From contig NC_090254.1 of assembly GCF_037325665.1 (NCBI RefSeq), forward strand, positions 39,135,647-39,199,646: a stretch of 64,000 nucleotides of DNA, read 5' to 3'. This stretch comes from Littorina saxatilis (taxonomy: Eukaryota > Mollusca > Gastropoda > Littorinimorpha > Littorinidae). The notes below the pieces were generated by a model. It searched no databases. It was not told the origin of the DNA and worked only from the letters and a program-made list of their open reading frames with translations. This document shows, in pieces, positions 36,001 through 46,461 of the stretch; position 1 is the stretch's first letter; each line of letters opens with the position of its first letter. The translations under genes were made by a program, and so were the position numbers.

Positions 36001-37767
36001 TTCTCGTGCGGTCATTCCTTTCAGTCAGTGACCCGATGGCTGGCCGGAGTCACATCTATACAGTGGAACCCCCCCTTCAAAAACACCCCACCCCCCACCC
36101 AATAGAGACTTCCCCCCCTTTTTGAAGACCTTGCTTTCTCAGAATTTCTGTTCATAAACTCTGTCAGTTTAATACCTCCATTTTTAAGACTCCTTTCTTT
36201 TCAAGACATGATTTTCTTAGATGTTTTTCAGACCTGTGAACCCCTGTTTTGTACTTAAAGTATTCTCAAACAAACTTGGCGTATTTTCAGAAAAATGAGT
36301 GTGTACTCCACACAGCATTTGAACATCCATGATTCAAACATGCGCTTGTGAAGAAAAGTAGTCTAGGAATTTTTTTCGTCGTATTTTACTTCCACCAACC
36401 ATACACATCGTATCTGAGACAATCAAGCGTACACAATACGACGAAATCGTATGGGTTCCCAGGTCTGGTTTTTAGGGGGGTTCCAGGTACTGTACATAAG
36501 ATAAGAAAAACTCACCACACTCTGCTCGACCTCCTGATCCCCCAGCTGATGTTCGAGATTGGCAAGGTCATCGCTGCACCCCAGAGGGAATGAGACCCCA
36601 TCAGGGAGGGTGTCATTCAATTCAGCAGCTGCTGCAGGGTTACTTGACTGCAGGATTTGTAGCTGAACCTCTTTCAGCTCTCTTATCTCCTGCGTCTGCT
36701 GCTCCATGAGCTGGAAAAGTCGGCCAAAAGAATTGGCATATTCATTTCGCATCAGCCGCATCTCCTTCTGCAGGGCGGCTGCAACACATCAGTGAGCAAA
36801 CTTTTTAATTTTAATGATGTATGTGTACAGAGAGAAAGAGAGAGAGGGGGAGAGGGAAGGAAAGGGAGAGAGATGGAGAGAGAGAAAGGGGGGAAAGGGA
36901 GGGAGAGAGGGAAGGAGGGGGAGAGAGAGAGGGGGGAGGAGGAGAGAGAGAGAGGGGAGGAGGAGAGAGAGAGGGGAGGAGGAGAGAGAAGGGGGGGGGG
37001 GGGGGGGGGGAGAGAGAGGGAGAGAGAGGGAGAGAGAGAGCTACAATCATCTGTGGCAGGAGAGACAAAATATTCAATATCCTGACCTGTACACATGCAC
37101 CGCATTCGTAAAACCTGCCCCGCAAGATTTTATTTGACAGTCTTTCCCTATGAAACTAATAATTACTATCATCACATGTGCATTAACAAGTTAACAGTGT
37201 TTGCATTCTTTCTGCCTTTTAGGATATCCATCAAAGGACATGGAGAACAGCACCAACCACAAGTGAATCATCATACAAGCACTCTTCGCACCTGCTTGTC
37301 TGTCAATGCCGTTTCGCATCCTGTTGCTAATCCCTTTTATATAGTTAACCCAACATATGGCATCATCACACAAAAAGAAGCCTATATCAATTGTGGGCAG
37401 GAAAATCTTTTTTTTTAAGGAAGTCAGTGCCCTAACTAACATCGATGGTGAATTTAGCTGCACATCTAATATTTTTGGTCAATAAAACCGTATTGAGCTT
37501 ACCAAATGGAGACTGTTCAGCTGCACCTTCCGGCAAAAAGGGCGCAGATGGAGCTGAAGGGGGCAGGGGGTAGTGGTGGTCATCTGCAACAACACAGCCA
37601 GTCAAATGTCACATGCACACTCATGAAGCCAAGGTATTGAATCCAAAACCATTCAACTTCATGTCTTTCATGTTGACACAGCACGTTAAATTTAAAAGAT
37701 TGTCTGTGTTGTTCTGCTTATGCACACTGACACACACACACACACTCTCTCTCTCTCTGTCTCTGTC

Positions 37768-37829
<62 letters not shown>

Positions 37830-37991
37830 CTAGCTCTCTATCTCTCTCTCTTTTTTAGCTCTCTTTTCTAGCTCTCCCTTTCTCTATCTTTCTCTCTCTA
37901 TTTTCCTTCTCTCCCTCTCTCTCTATTTTCTTTCTCTCTCTTATCCTTTTCTCTCTTTTTTTCTCTCTCTATTTTCTCTTTTTTTCTCTCT

Positions 37992-38022
<31 letters not shown>

Positions 38023-38100
38023 ACAGTCACTCTCTCTCTGTCTCTGTCTCTCTCTGTCTCTCTCTGTCTCTCTCTCTCTCTCTCTGTGTCTCTCTCTGTC

Positions 38101-38146
<46 letters not shown>

Positions 38147-38616
38147 ACAAATCTCCAGTCACTCACACACAGTCACACACAAACACACGGTCTTGCTTAC
38201 TGTACAGGGATGGCCAAATCTCAAAATTTTAACTCTCCAGCTGTGCGAGTAACTTCAAGAAAATCCCTATAGCCCGGCAGAAATGTCCCTGGCCCGGTAC
38301 ATACCACAGTTGCTGCATCAGTGTTTATAATCATATGGCTTTGAAACTCGATAGTGCAACCAAAAGTGTTGCATTTGAGTTTGACCAGAACTTTCACTGG
38401 CCAGCTGGGCGAGTTACCAGGCGGTTTCTACTAGCCCAGTAATACTTTACTCGCCCCCGATGATTGGACGGACAATTTGACCATCCCTGCACAGTCACAC
38501 ACATCTTGCTTACTGTAAAATACAGGGTAGAGACACTTACAAGACTGTGGTGACCCTTCAGCAACACCAATCTCTGTCTCCATCTTAATCTTCAGTTTTG
38601 GGTACTTTTCCTCCAT
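33039..38616 (-). CDS. DUF4806-domain protein, 5 exons, 264 residues
   Basis: Coding exons in transcript order: 38541-38616, 37503-37583, 36516-36778, 35440-35599, 33039-33253. All splice sites are GT/AG, phases match, and the total is 795 bases with the stop. The N-terminus is charged ([15 protein letters not shown]), then a Pro/Ala linker, a predicted coiled coil ([18 protein letters not shown]), then the C-terminal domain: [51 protein letters not shown] and a basic tail [14 protein letters not shown]. That order and the GG and WTG-GxKKAF motifs fit DUF4806 as I know it; molecular function is unknown. The tail SGTPF and the TAA stop lie in sequence matching a MITE end. An AG acceptor just upstream of the ATG exon (near 38641) suggests a separate 5' untranslated exon. 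Confidence 0.8.
33264..33429 (-). mobile_element. Partial SINE, head plus upper body
   Basis: GATTACAGGATCTTTTTCGT to CTGAGCTACATCCCCGCC matches 31870-32073. It lies directly upstream of the last exon of the DUF4806 gene, 10 bases from its acceptor. Confidence 0.75.
33509..34075. repeat. TTTTAAGACC-family repeat with nested insertion
   Basis: TACAGTGGAACCCCCCTTTT at the left and GGTCTTAAAGGAGGGAGTC near the right. Between them (about 33600-34005) is another repeat with (TTTC)n, GGTGTTTAACGTTGTTTTCA, a G-tract, and CGCCTCTTACGACATGCTGG. Confidence 0.6.
34068..34150. repeat. Palindromic pair, GTGCCGG core
   Basis: TTTAACTCATTCGAG precedes GTGCCGGTGAAATATCGCCG (34084) and GTGCCGGCGATATATCACC (34128), each nearly palindromic around ATAT. 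Confidence 0.7.
34395..34727. mobile_element. MITE with CCATGACTTTCCATGA repeats
   Basis: Ends CAGGGTCCCCACTGG and GTACGAACCCTG are partly inverted. CCATGACTTTCCATGA-type strings recur on both sides of a unique centre. It resembles a widespread animal hAT-like family by memory; family name not certain. Confidence 0.55.
34758..35072 (-). mobile_element. tRNA-derived SINE, reverse copy of the 5475 family
   Basis: Starts as (GTTT)n plus GCTTAACGCCCAGCCGACC and ends CCACTAGGCCAACCGTGCC. It is nearly identical to 5475-5791, so a recent insertion. Confidence 0.85.
35147..35395. mobile_element. MITE with CAGGGATGG ends
   Basis: Starts CAGGGATGGTCAAATC and ends CTGGCCATCCCTG. It contains ACTCGCCAG, CTAGCCCGG and TTTACTCGCCCC. 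A second copy is at 38206-38493, and a related one with CAGCCCT ends at 55673-55888. Confidence 0.75.
36059..36225. repeat. TTTTAAGACC-family repeat
   Basis: TACAGTGGAACCCCCCCTTC, then GAAGACCTTGCTTTCTC and TCAAGACATGATTTTC. It abuts the CAGACCTG MITE. Confidence 0.6.
36229..36467. mobile_element. MITE with CAGACCTG ends, second copy, 6-bp TSD
   Basis: Bounded by CAGACCTGTGAACCCC and GGGTTCCCAGGTCTG with GTTTTT on both sides (36223-36228, 36468-36473). It shares CAAACTTGGCGTATTTTCAG with 20085-20494 in reverse. In an intron of the DUF4806 gene. Confidence 0.8.
36826..37045 (+). repeat. (GA)n-rich microsatellite with G-tract
   Basis: GAGAGA and GGGAGG runs and a G24 tract near 36988-37012. 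Located in an intron of the DUF4806 gene; reading frames there are artefacts. Confidence 0.9.
37735..38145 (+). repeat. (CT)n microsatellite, about 400 bp
   Basis: CTCTCT runs with TTTTCT, CTGTCT interruptions fill part of intron 1 of the DUF4806 gene. Confidence 0.9.
38206..38493. mobile_element. MITE with CAGGGATGG ends, second copy
   Basis: CAGGGATGGCCAAATCTCAA to TTTGACCATCCCTG. It lies in intron 1 of the DUF4806 gene. Confidence 0.75.
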
Positions 38617-38679
38617 TCAGTGACGAAGAAGACACTGTTCACCTGAAAGTTATACAATGAAACCCCAAACTTAAGTCAG

Positions 38680-39336
38680 TTAAGGCAATGTGAGGCACTA
38701 AAATTACCAAAATTAAACTTGGAGAATACACAAAATAACTTAGTTTTCTGGGTAGTTATTGAAGTGTAAAGAGAAATAACAAATGTGTGAATACTAAATG
38801 ACATAGACTGCCGTTGCTATGAAAACTGGCTTTAACAGAGCCATATTATTGGATTTCTAGGAAACGGTTTTACAGCAACATCATACATCAGAAATGCATG
38901 ATATTTGCCACGAAGATACATATGACTTATATCTACAATCATATAGAATGATATTTTGACAAAAGACTACAGTTGAATTCTAATTCATTTTTGAAATAAG
39001 GATTAATGAATATATGTGGTTAGAAATTCAATAATCCTTATTACAGAAATTAATATAAATTCAACTGTAGTCTTTAGTCAAAATGTCGTTCTATATAAGA
39101 CATGTGTATCCTTGTGCCAAATATTATGCATTTCTGATGTATGATGTTACTGTAAAACCGTTTCCTAGAATTCCAAAATAGCGGCTGTTTCCTTAGCAAC
39201 GGCAGTCTGTGACCAATGGTAATTGTATTCACATTTTTTTCATTTATTTTTTATAAGTCTCTTCAATAACTACCCAGAAAACTAGGTTATTCCATGTATT
39301 CTCCAAGTTTCATTTTACTGCCGCACATTGCCTTAA
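38680..39336. mobile_element. piggyBac-like palindromic MITE with TTAA ends
   Basis: Both ends are TTAAGGCAATGTG(A/C)GGCA in inverted orientation, with arms of about 300 bases that stay recognisable to the centre (CTTGGAGAATACA, GTTTTCTGGGTAGTTATTGA). TTAA target duplication is typical of piggyBac-type insertion. Non-coding. Just upstream of the DUF4806 coding exon 1. Confidence 0.75.
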
Positions 39337-39500
39337 GACCCCCAATTTAAGACTCCCTCCCTTTTGACTTAAGACCTCAGTTTCTCAGACTTTCTGTTCA
39401 TAACCTCTGTAAATATACCCCCATTTTAATAAAGACTCCTTTCTTCTTTTTTTGTGTAAAAACCTGACTTTCTTAGATTTTTTTAGTTCTTAGTTAAAGT
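39337..39500. repeat. TTTTAAGACC-family repeat fragment
   Basis: GACCCCCAATTTAAGACTCC and TTAAGACCTCAGTTTCTCAG directly follow the TTAA-flanked MITE. Confidence 0.55.
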
Positions 39501-40158
39501 TGATTACACTTTATGTCTAAAATATCTTGGAGCGCACACACGCATGCATACACTTATCTTTGTAAAAGAAAACAATCTTTCGTCAAAATAATAACTAAAT
39601 AAGGACAAGAAATAATTGTATGTTGAAAACCGACACATTCACCTACACAAGAGAGAGAGAGAGGGAGAGAGCTAGGTTAAAAGTGAAAACAGTCAAAAGC
39701 CTGAAAAGGATTCTCAAATTCTGAAAGCGTAGAATCGGTTGGCAAGTATTAACTCCCAAACTCAAATCGCTTTTCTCAAGTTCTTGCCTTGTCTTCTTGT
39801 TCTTTGTTTTTAAACTTAGCTGATGGAACAAACTATTTATGAGGTTCATGCAACAAAAGAGAAAAAAAAAGAAAAGACGACATAAAGAGAGAACGGTAAT
39901 CTTGAACTTTATTGTGTTAAAACTTAAATTCAAAGCTCAGAATTCAGAGCCATTTAAGCCTCCAAATGTGCAGAACCTGCACTTGTAAGCAGAACAAGTC
40001 ATTTTAGATCCCTTTGGAGTCACGGAATGAACTGTACGAATGCTTTTCGCTTGCATGCTTCAAAGAAGGAATTATCCGTAGGACCGGACAGGGGAGGCAA
40101 CTCGATCGTGTAAATGATGTCTCTTGGTTAACAACATACCACATTTTCGCTGATCAAA

Positions 40159-42630
40159 CGGGTACTTATTTTCTCAGAAAACCCCAAAAACCTCCGAAAA
40201 CCCCCGAAAACCCCATCTAGACTAACTAAATATATCTTCAAAGTGAAGACATGCCTGTGAAAAGTAAGCCTGATTCATATGCTACATGCATCCTTATATT
40301 TGTGTTGAGAGCCGGATTTTCGACGAAATCGATGCAACAATTTCAATGCAAGGTAGGTAACTCTTGTTACTCGAAATCACATTAGTATTGATGACGTCAT
40401 GTGATTAGTGCTTCCGCTCCTTCGTAAATCCTCGCACAAACACGAAAATAAAGTCATGAACGGTGAAAGTTGCAAATATAAGTCATGATTGCAAACAATC
40501 ATGTAACAACACACGATCTAAGGACGAATTTTCTTCATTTCTGATGAGGTTTTCGGAGGTTTTCGGAGACAAGTAGTACCGGATCAAACAACCAAATTAA
40601 TTAATTATGCTTAAGTTTGGAGCTCAATCCCTCAATTAATTTCACGATAAATGTTCTTTGGCTTGATTACAGGGACTTGTATATGAGCCAATGTCAAAAG
40701 GTGCTGTCTGACAGCTTCGAAAATCAAAGTACATCCAAAGTAAAATGACTGGTGTTTTGAGTTGCTTAACACATTCAGTATATAGTTTCTAAAGGAGAAA
40801 GGGGAACATCTTTCACAACGGCTGTGTTATTTGGCCGTTAAGTTGAGGCTTGACGAGTGTCTCTTGTGGCATGTAAGGACATAAACCTGATTTTTTCCTC
40901 TTTTTTTCTAGAACTTTCATTTCTACTAAATTCTACTGAGCTCGCATATGAGTATTGGGGTGTAGATTAAATATAATCAAGGTAAAAGCGCATAAAATGT
41001 GTATGTTAGCAACATGAATTCATTTATTGCTATCACAGTCACAAACGGTATGTGCTCCATACAAAAGTTCTTTAATTTGAGGTTTTCTCAGATATTGTTG
41101 AAGTCAAAGCTTTGAAACTTCACATACTTGTATGATTGTATGACCTCCAGACATGGTGAGAGAGTAGTTGACCTTCGTCACATTTCAAGGTCACGGCGGG
41201 GTCGTATTGGGTCAGAAAGTGATAAATTGGTATTTTCTCGAAAAGTTTTAAAGCAACAGCTTTTAAACGTCACACACTTCTTTGTTGAGATAATATCCAA
41301 TCCTGATGCTCAATTTGGTTTACTCTTGTGAAATAGCAAGGTCATAGCAGGTCTGTCTTAATGAGGAGAAAAAAATGTATCATTGTTTTTTATGTTTTTG
41401 GGGCTACATCTTTGAAACTTCCACAATAATGACAATTCCTTTTTATTTCTTCTTTTCAAAAACTGTGATTATGAAGCAGTCATTTGATTTGCTTCTGACT
41501 GCTAGCAAAAAAACCAAAAAAAAGTAAAAATTTTGTGGAAAAAAAGGAAATTTGATAAAAAAGTGTCTAGTGTGACATTGTGACGACAAAGCTTAAATTA
41601 GCCAGAAATGGTACCAAACTTCAAAATATAGTGGTTATTTTCATTGATTTTCCTTTTCACCGACAGTTTTTGTTCAAAACTTGTTCTTTTGTGTATCTAG
41701 TTGAACAACAACATTTTTTGGAAGCTTTTTTAAAGTTTGAGTTTTTGTGACGCAAAGAGTCACGCTAGACACGCAATTTTCAAACTTTAATAATTTCTTT
41801 AAAAAGCGGACAAATGGGAAGAAAAACACACAGAACTATGTATTGGGGTTCATGCAATCATTTGGTTTAAATCCAACTGCCCAGAAAAAAGCTTATTCGC
41901 ATTTTTTCTAAAACTATCGAGAGTACTCAAACACCTTGTCAAAATACGTCCCTAAAAAGCACTAATTTGCGTAATGAATGAGGAGCAGAATTTTAACTGT
42001 TTATAGTTAGTCTTTGGTTTTTCTCTGCGATCATCTTTATTCATTAATCTCTCAGAAAAACCAAAAGTTCCATCTGAGTGTACATTCAGTAAATAGTTAC
42101 AGAACTTATAAAATACCTAGCGTACCCACAGCACCTTTTGACATTGGCTCATATATCAAAAATTAATGAAGAATGGCACTGGATTCTGAGCTATGAATTT
42201 AACATATACTAAAGTTCAAGATTACCAGAACAAGATGGTAGTACTTGTCTCGGAAAACCCCGAAAACCTCATCAAAACTTACGAAAATTTGTCCTTTATC
42301 GTCTTTTGTTATATTTGTTACTTTCACCGTTCATGGCTTTATTTTCGTGTTTGTGCGAGGATTTACGAAGGAGCAGAAGCACTAATCACATGACGTCATC
42401 AATACTTGTGCTAATTTGAGTAACAAGAGTTACCTTCCTTGCATTGAAATTGTTGCATGGACTTCTTCGAAAATCCGGCTCTTAAAACAAAAAATAAGGG
42501 TGCATACAATCAGGCATGATTTCTCACAGGCATGTCCAAAACTTCACTTTGAAGATAGATTCAGTTATTCTAGATGGGTTTTTCTGGGGTTTTCTGAGGT
42601 TTTGGGGTTTTCGGAGAAAATAAGTACCCG
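40159..42630. mobile_element. 2.5-kb foldback element with arms of about 0.5 kb
   Basis: The ends CGGGTACTTATTTTCTC and GAGAAAATAAGTACCCG are inverted. Matching arms run 40159 to about 40735 and about 42130 to 42630, with shared blocks GAGCCGGATTTTCGA, GATGACGTCATGTGATTAGT, and GGCACCTTTTGACATTGGCT (inner). The 1.4-kb centre is AT-rich with no recognised transposase. Outer parts hold GAAAACCCC-type tandem motifs. Confidence 0.75.
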
Positions 42631-42989
42631 AACAAGATTACCAGAGAACAGTAGGCTAAATAGATCTAAATAGCAGACGATAATGTGTACACTGTACGAT
42701 CACATTGTAGGTCACCTGAAATGTCCTATTGAAATTTGTGAAGCCGCTCAAATGTCCTATTCATGTTAATGGAGTCAGGACATTATTGTGTCCGATTAGC
42801 ACTTACGAATTTGTAGCAACATTCCTGCATTGACAGTGGCCGAGTCAGTTGAGTGAGTGAATGGGGCCATTAATTGTCAATAATCTTTGAAAACGAATGA
42901 AAGCTTTCCTGCTTTTGGCCCTAATCAAAACGTAACGTGGTGAATGTGCAGTGAACATGATTTGGCAGAAGCAAATAATGAAAAAAAAG

Positions 42990-43095
42990 CTGCAGGTTTT
43001 ACCTTCAAAAGACAGCGACCGCGCGCAGAAACTCGGCCAAATTTTGCTGTTTCTGCTTTTTCAGTCGAGCGGCACTAGTTCTGCAGAGTGATTCC
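42990..43095 (-). promoter_or_regulatory. Possible 5' untranslated exon and promoter of the DUF4806 gene
   Basis: On the - strand a GC-rich stretch ends in CTTTTGAAG before GTAAAAC near 43002, a plausible splice donor, and no ORF is present. It lies upstream of the DUF4806 gene, beyond a TTAA-flanked MITE and a foldback element. The link is inference; the stretch could belong to something else. Confidence 0.2.
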
Positions 43096-43159
43096 CCTTC
43101 CAACGACTGTCTATTTGCCACATACTACTAAAATGATTTAGTGCATGAACTTGACAGTA

Positions 43160-43600
43160 CGGTGTGTGTGTGTGTGTGTGTGCGTGTGTGTTTGCGTGCG
43201 TGTGTGTGTGTGTGTGATTGTATTTTTTTTTATTGTTATTAAGTTTTCAGTTTCTTTATTTATTACTGTTTTGTGCTTTTGTATCTTGGTGTGTTGTTGC
43301 TTTTCATTGTTAATATGGCTGCTTGTTTAAGAACAAATTAAACCATCAAAGCGTCTCTCTCGCTCTCTCTCTTCACACACAGACACACAAATACGCTCTC
43401 TGTGTTTGTCACAGTCCCTCCATCTCTCCCTTCCTCCCTGTTTCTGTTATAGTATAAATTAGTACTGTAGTGTTTTGTTTTTTGTTTTGTATGTTTGTCA
43501 TCCCAAGGACAGGCCCAGCCTAAAATTGTATCATTGTAAAAATAAAGTTCAGTCTCAATCTCTCTCTATCCTCTCTCTGCTCTAAAACTCAAATGACTGT
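43160..43600. repeat. TG microsatellite and possible LINE 3' tail
   Basis: (TG)n at 43160-43217. Further on, GGACAGGCCCAGCCTAAAAT then AAATAAAGTTCAGTCTCAAT looks like a LINE 3' untranslated end, but no ORF supports it. Confidence 0.4.
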
Positions 43601-43766
43601 CAACCATTTAATTTAGCAAGATTCCTTTTCCCATACTCCCATTAGGTTCAGCCATGACAATACGCATCTTTTGTTCACTTTATGAATAGTGCCATGTCGT
43701 TTCATCACGTCAGTATTTACAATTTGAATAATTCCCCTGTGTAATGTTCGGGTTCACGCCCCTCCA

Positions 43767-43767
<1 letters not shown>

Positions 43768-43797
<30 letters not shown>

Positions 43798-43817
43798 GGT
43801 GTGTGTGTGCACATGTG

Positions 43818-43906
<89 letters not shown>
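43768..43906 (+). repeat. (TG)n and (GA)n microsatellites
   Basis: TG run 43770-43812 followed by an uninterrupted GA run of about 85 bases. No gene. Confidence 0.9.
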
Positions 43907-43909
<3 letters not shown>

Positions 43910-44199
43910 GTTTGTTAGCCAACTTTATTTATGCCAGGAAACAAAAAGAGGAACAATATAATGCTTAGGGATTGTCTGCACTGGTGGAAAAACATTGTCT
44001 TTACGCATATATCAATCTGGCTGCCAACACAGAGTGGGGTGCAGATATGAGTACCAGCTAGGTCGTTAATTAACCTATTTTCGCCAATTGTGATCACATT
44101 TTAAGACTAAGAGTAACCATAACATATGCATATATTTTTAGATTTAGAATTTGACGAAGAATACGATGCAATCAATTTTAAATCTGTTTGCGAAAAATT

Positions 44200-44555
44200 G
44201 ATTTTAATGACAACCTTAATGAGCAAACTCATTAATTTGTAAGCCTTCAAGCTGAAATGCAATACTAAAGTCCGGGCTTCGTCCAAGATTACTTGACCAA
44301 AATTTTAACCAATTTGGTTGAAAAATGAGAGCGTGACAGTGCCGCCTCAACTTTCACAAAAAGCCGGATATGACATCATCAAAGACATTTATAAAAAAAA
44401 AAATTAAAAACCATCTGGGGATATCATACTCAGGAACTCTCATGTAATGTTTCATGAAGATCGGTCCAGTAGTTTTTCTGAATCGCTCTACACACACACA
44501 CACACACACACACCATGACCCTCATCTCGATTCCCCCTCCATCTTGACTAAATGT
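44200..44555 (-). repeat. Reverse partial copy of the TTTAGTCAAG repeat
   Basis: The reverse complement of CCTCATCTCGATTCCCCC and of the GGAACTCTCATGTAATG region matches units 721-1544 and 1548-2480. The 3' part is more diverged. Confidence 0.65.
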
Positions 44556-44844
44556 AAAAAACAATGGAAAGAACAAAATTAAGGAATGTAAGAAGAAAAC
44601 AAGGAATTATTAAAAACGAAAAAAGAATCCATTTATTGAACAAGGTGCAAACAAGTTAAACCAGCAAACAACAGCATAAGTATAATATGAATAAATGAAG
44701 CTCAGTTATATTGAATACTGTGCAGTTTTTGTGTTTGTTGTTGTTTAAAATAACAAAATGAGTGGGTGTACATTTAAATGGAATGCGCAAGAGAGCCCAG
44801 CAATGGGGACCAAGAGGCGTGCTTTCAAAAAAAGCATGTTTCTT

Positions 44845-45196
44845 TGTTTCGTTTATGGGCTGAAACTCCAAAGGCTTTTACGTGTATGACCTTTTTAACC
44901 CCGCCATTTAGGCAGCCATACGCCACTTTCAGGGGAAGCATGCTGGGTATTTTCATGTTTCTATAACCCACCCAACTCTGACATGGATTACAAGATCTTT
45001 TCCGTGCGTACTTGGTCTTGTGCTTGCGTGTACACACGAAAGGGGATAAGGCACTAGCAGGTCTGCACATTAGTTGACCTGGGAGATCAGAAAAATCTCC
45101 ACCCTTATCCCACCAGGCAGCCGAGGCCAGGATTTGAACTCATTACCTTCTGATTAGGAGGCTGATGTCTTATCCACTAGGCCACAACGCCAATCA
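44845..45196 (-). mobile_element. tRNA-derived SINE (Arg-CCT-like head)
   Basis: Same structure as 3135-3543; - strand head GGCCTAGTGGATAAGACATC and GAGTTCAAATCCTGG. Flanks carry a similar AAAAAAGCAYGT, a likely target-site duplication. Confidence 0.75.
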
Positions 45197-45632
45197 AAAA
45201 AGCACGTCTGTGTTTGCATTTCTAATTTCAAGGCTAAAATAAGTAGAGTAACAGGGTAGGTCAGTAACTTTCATTAATATTGCACCACTAATTTTATCGG
45301 CTTTATCCTGTTCGGAGTAAAAGGGCCTCTTACTCTTCCAGACCCCTGAAAAAGTTATTTTTCAAATAGAGAATACTACATGCATGGCTTGCTGTTTCGT
45401 ACCAGATTTACGTGCGTTGCTTTTTAAAACATTCTGCTGCGAGCAAAAGCAAGCTTTTCAATATTTGAAAAAGCAACGAGTTTAAATCTAGTACGACACA
45501 GCAAGTACTACTCTGTTTATCCTACATACTGTACTTACATGTATTTAAATCAAAACGCCCCACAGTTGAGGCGTCCAAATTGAAGACGCTTCATGAGTTA
45601 TTTCACAAGGTAGATTTCATTTGAAAAACAAG

Positions 45633-45934
45633 TTTGTTTGTTTGTTTGTTTGCTTAACGCCCAGCCGACCACGAAGGGCCATATCAGGGCGGTGCTGCTT
45701 TGACATATAACGTGCGCCACACACAAGACAGAAGTCGCAGCACAGGCTTCATGTCTCACCCAGTCACATTATTCTGACACCGGACCAACCAGTCCTAGCA
45801 CTAACCCCATAATGCCAGACGCCAGGCGGAGCAGCCACTAGATTGCCAATTTTAAGTATGACCCGGTCGGGGTTCGAACACACGACCTCCCGATCACGGG
45901 GCGGACGTCTTACCACTAGGCCAACCGTGCCGGT
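45633..45934 (-). mobile_element. tRNA-derived SINE, reverse copy of the 5475 family
   Basis: Same layout as 34758-35072 with a small deletion near TTTTAAGTATGACCCGG. The tRNA-like head is on the right. Confidence 0.85.
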
Positions 45935-46192
45935 AGTCCAAAGCGTGATCCGGTGAAGGTTAACAGTATTTTAGGACAACACAAGCAACAGCACAGACAG
46001 TATTACCAAAGCCATCCTTTCATTCAATATTAAGTTGGTTTTTACTTTGTAAAATGTATTCATTCAGTTACAAGGAGAGTGTAAAATGTCAAACCGGGCT
46101 GCCCGCAGCCTTCGTTGCCATATTAACTGACTCTGTACCACAATATTGGAGTTCATTCATGAGTCTGATGTTCCTGTTGAATGTTTGACAAT

Positions 46193-46450
46193 AGGCCATG
46201 TGTTCCTTCAAGTAAGCTGGGCGAGTGAATGCAGCATCACATACTTCACAACGTTAAGGTCGCTCTCCTGTATGCCTTGACATGTGTTCCTTCAAGTAAG
46301 CTGGGCGAGTGAATGCAGCATCACATACTTCACAACGTTAAGGTCGCTCTCCTGTATGCCTTGACATGTGTTGCCTAAGTTACTGGAGCGAATGAATGCC
46401 GCATCACATTTTCCACACTGATATCATCGTTCTCCTGTATGTACTAACAT
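46193..46450 (-). pseudogene. Isolated C2H2 finger relics with identical 84-bp tandem copy
   Basis: The - strand encodes three finger units (CGKCDAAFIRSSNL; CEVCDAAFTRPAYLKEH twice) with HTGERP linkers, each linker followed by a TAA or TGA where an aromatic or His residue is expected. Units 46217-46300 and 46301-46384 are identical as far as I can compare. They sit beyond the MITE at 46462-47846 and probably were contiguous with the array at 47865-48539 before its insertion. Confidence 0.6.
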
Positions 46451-46461
46451 AATAATACTAC

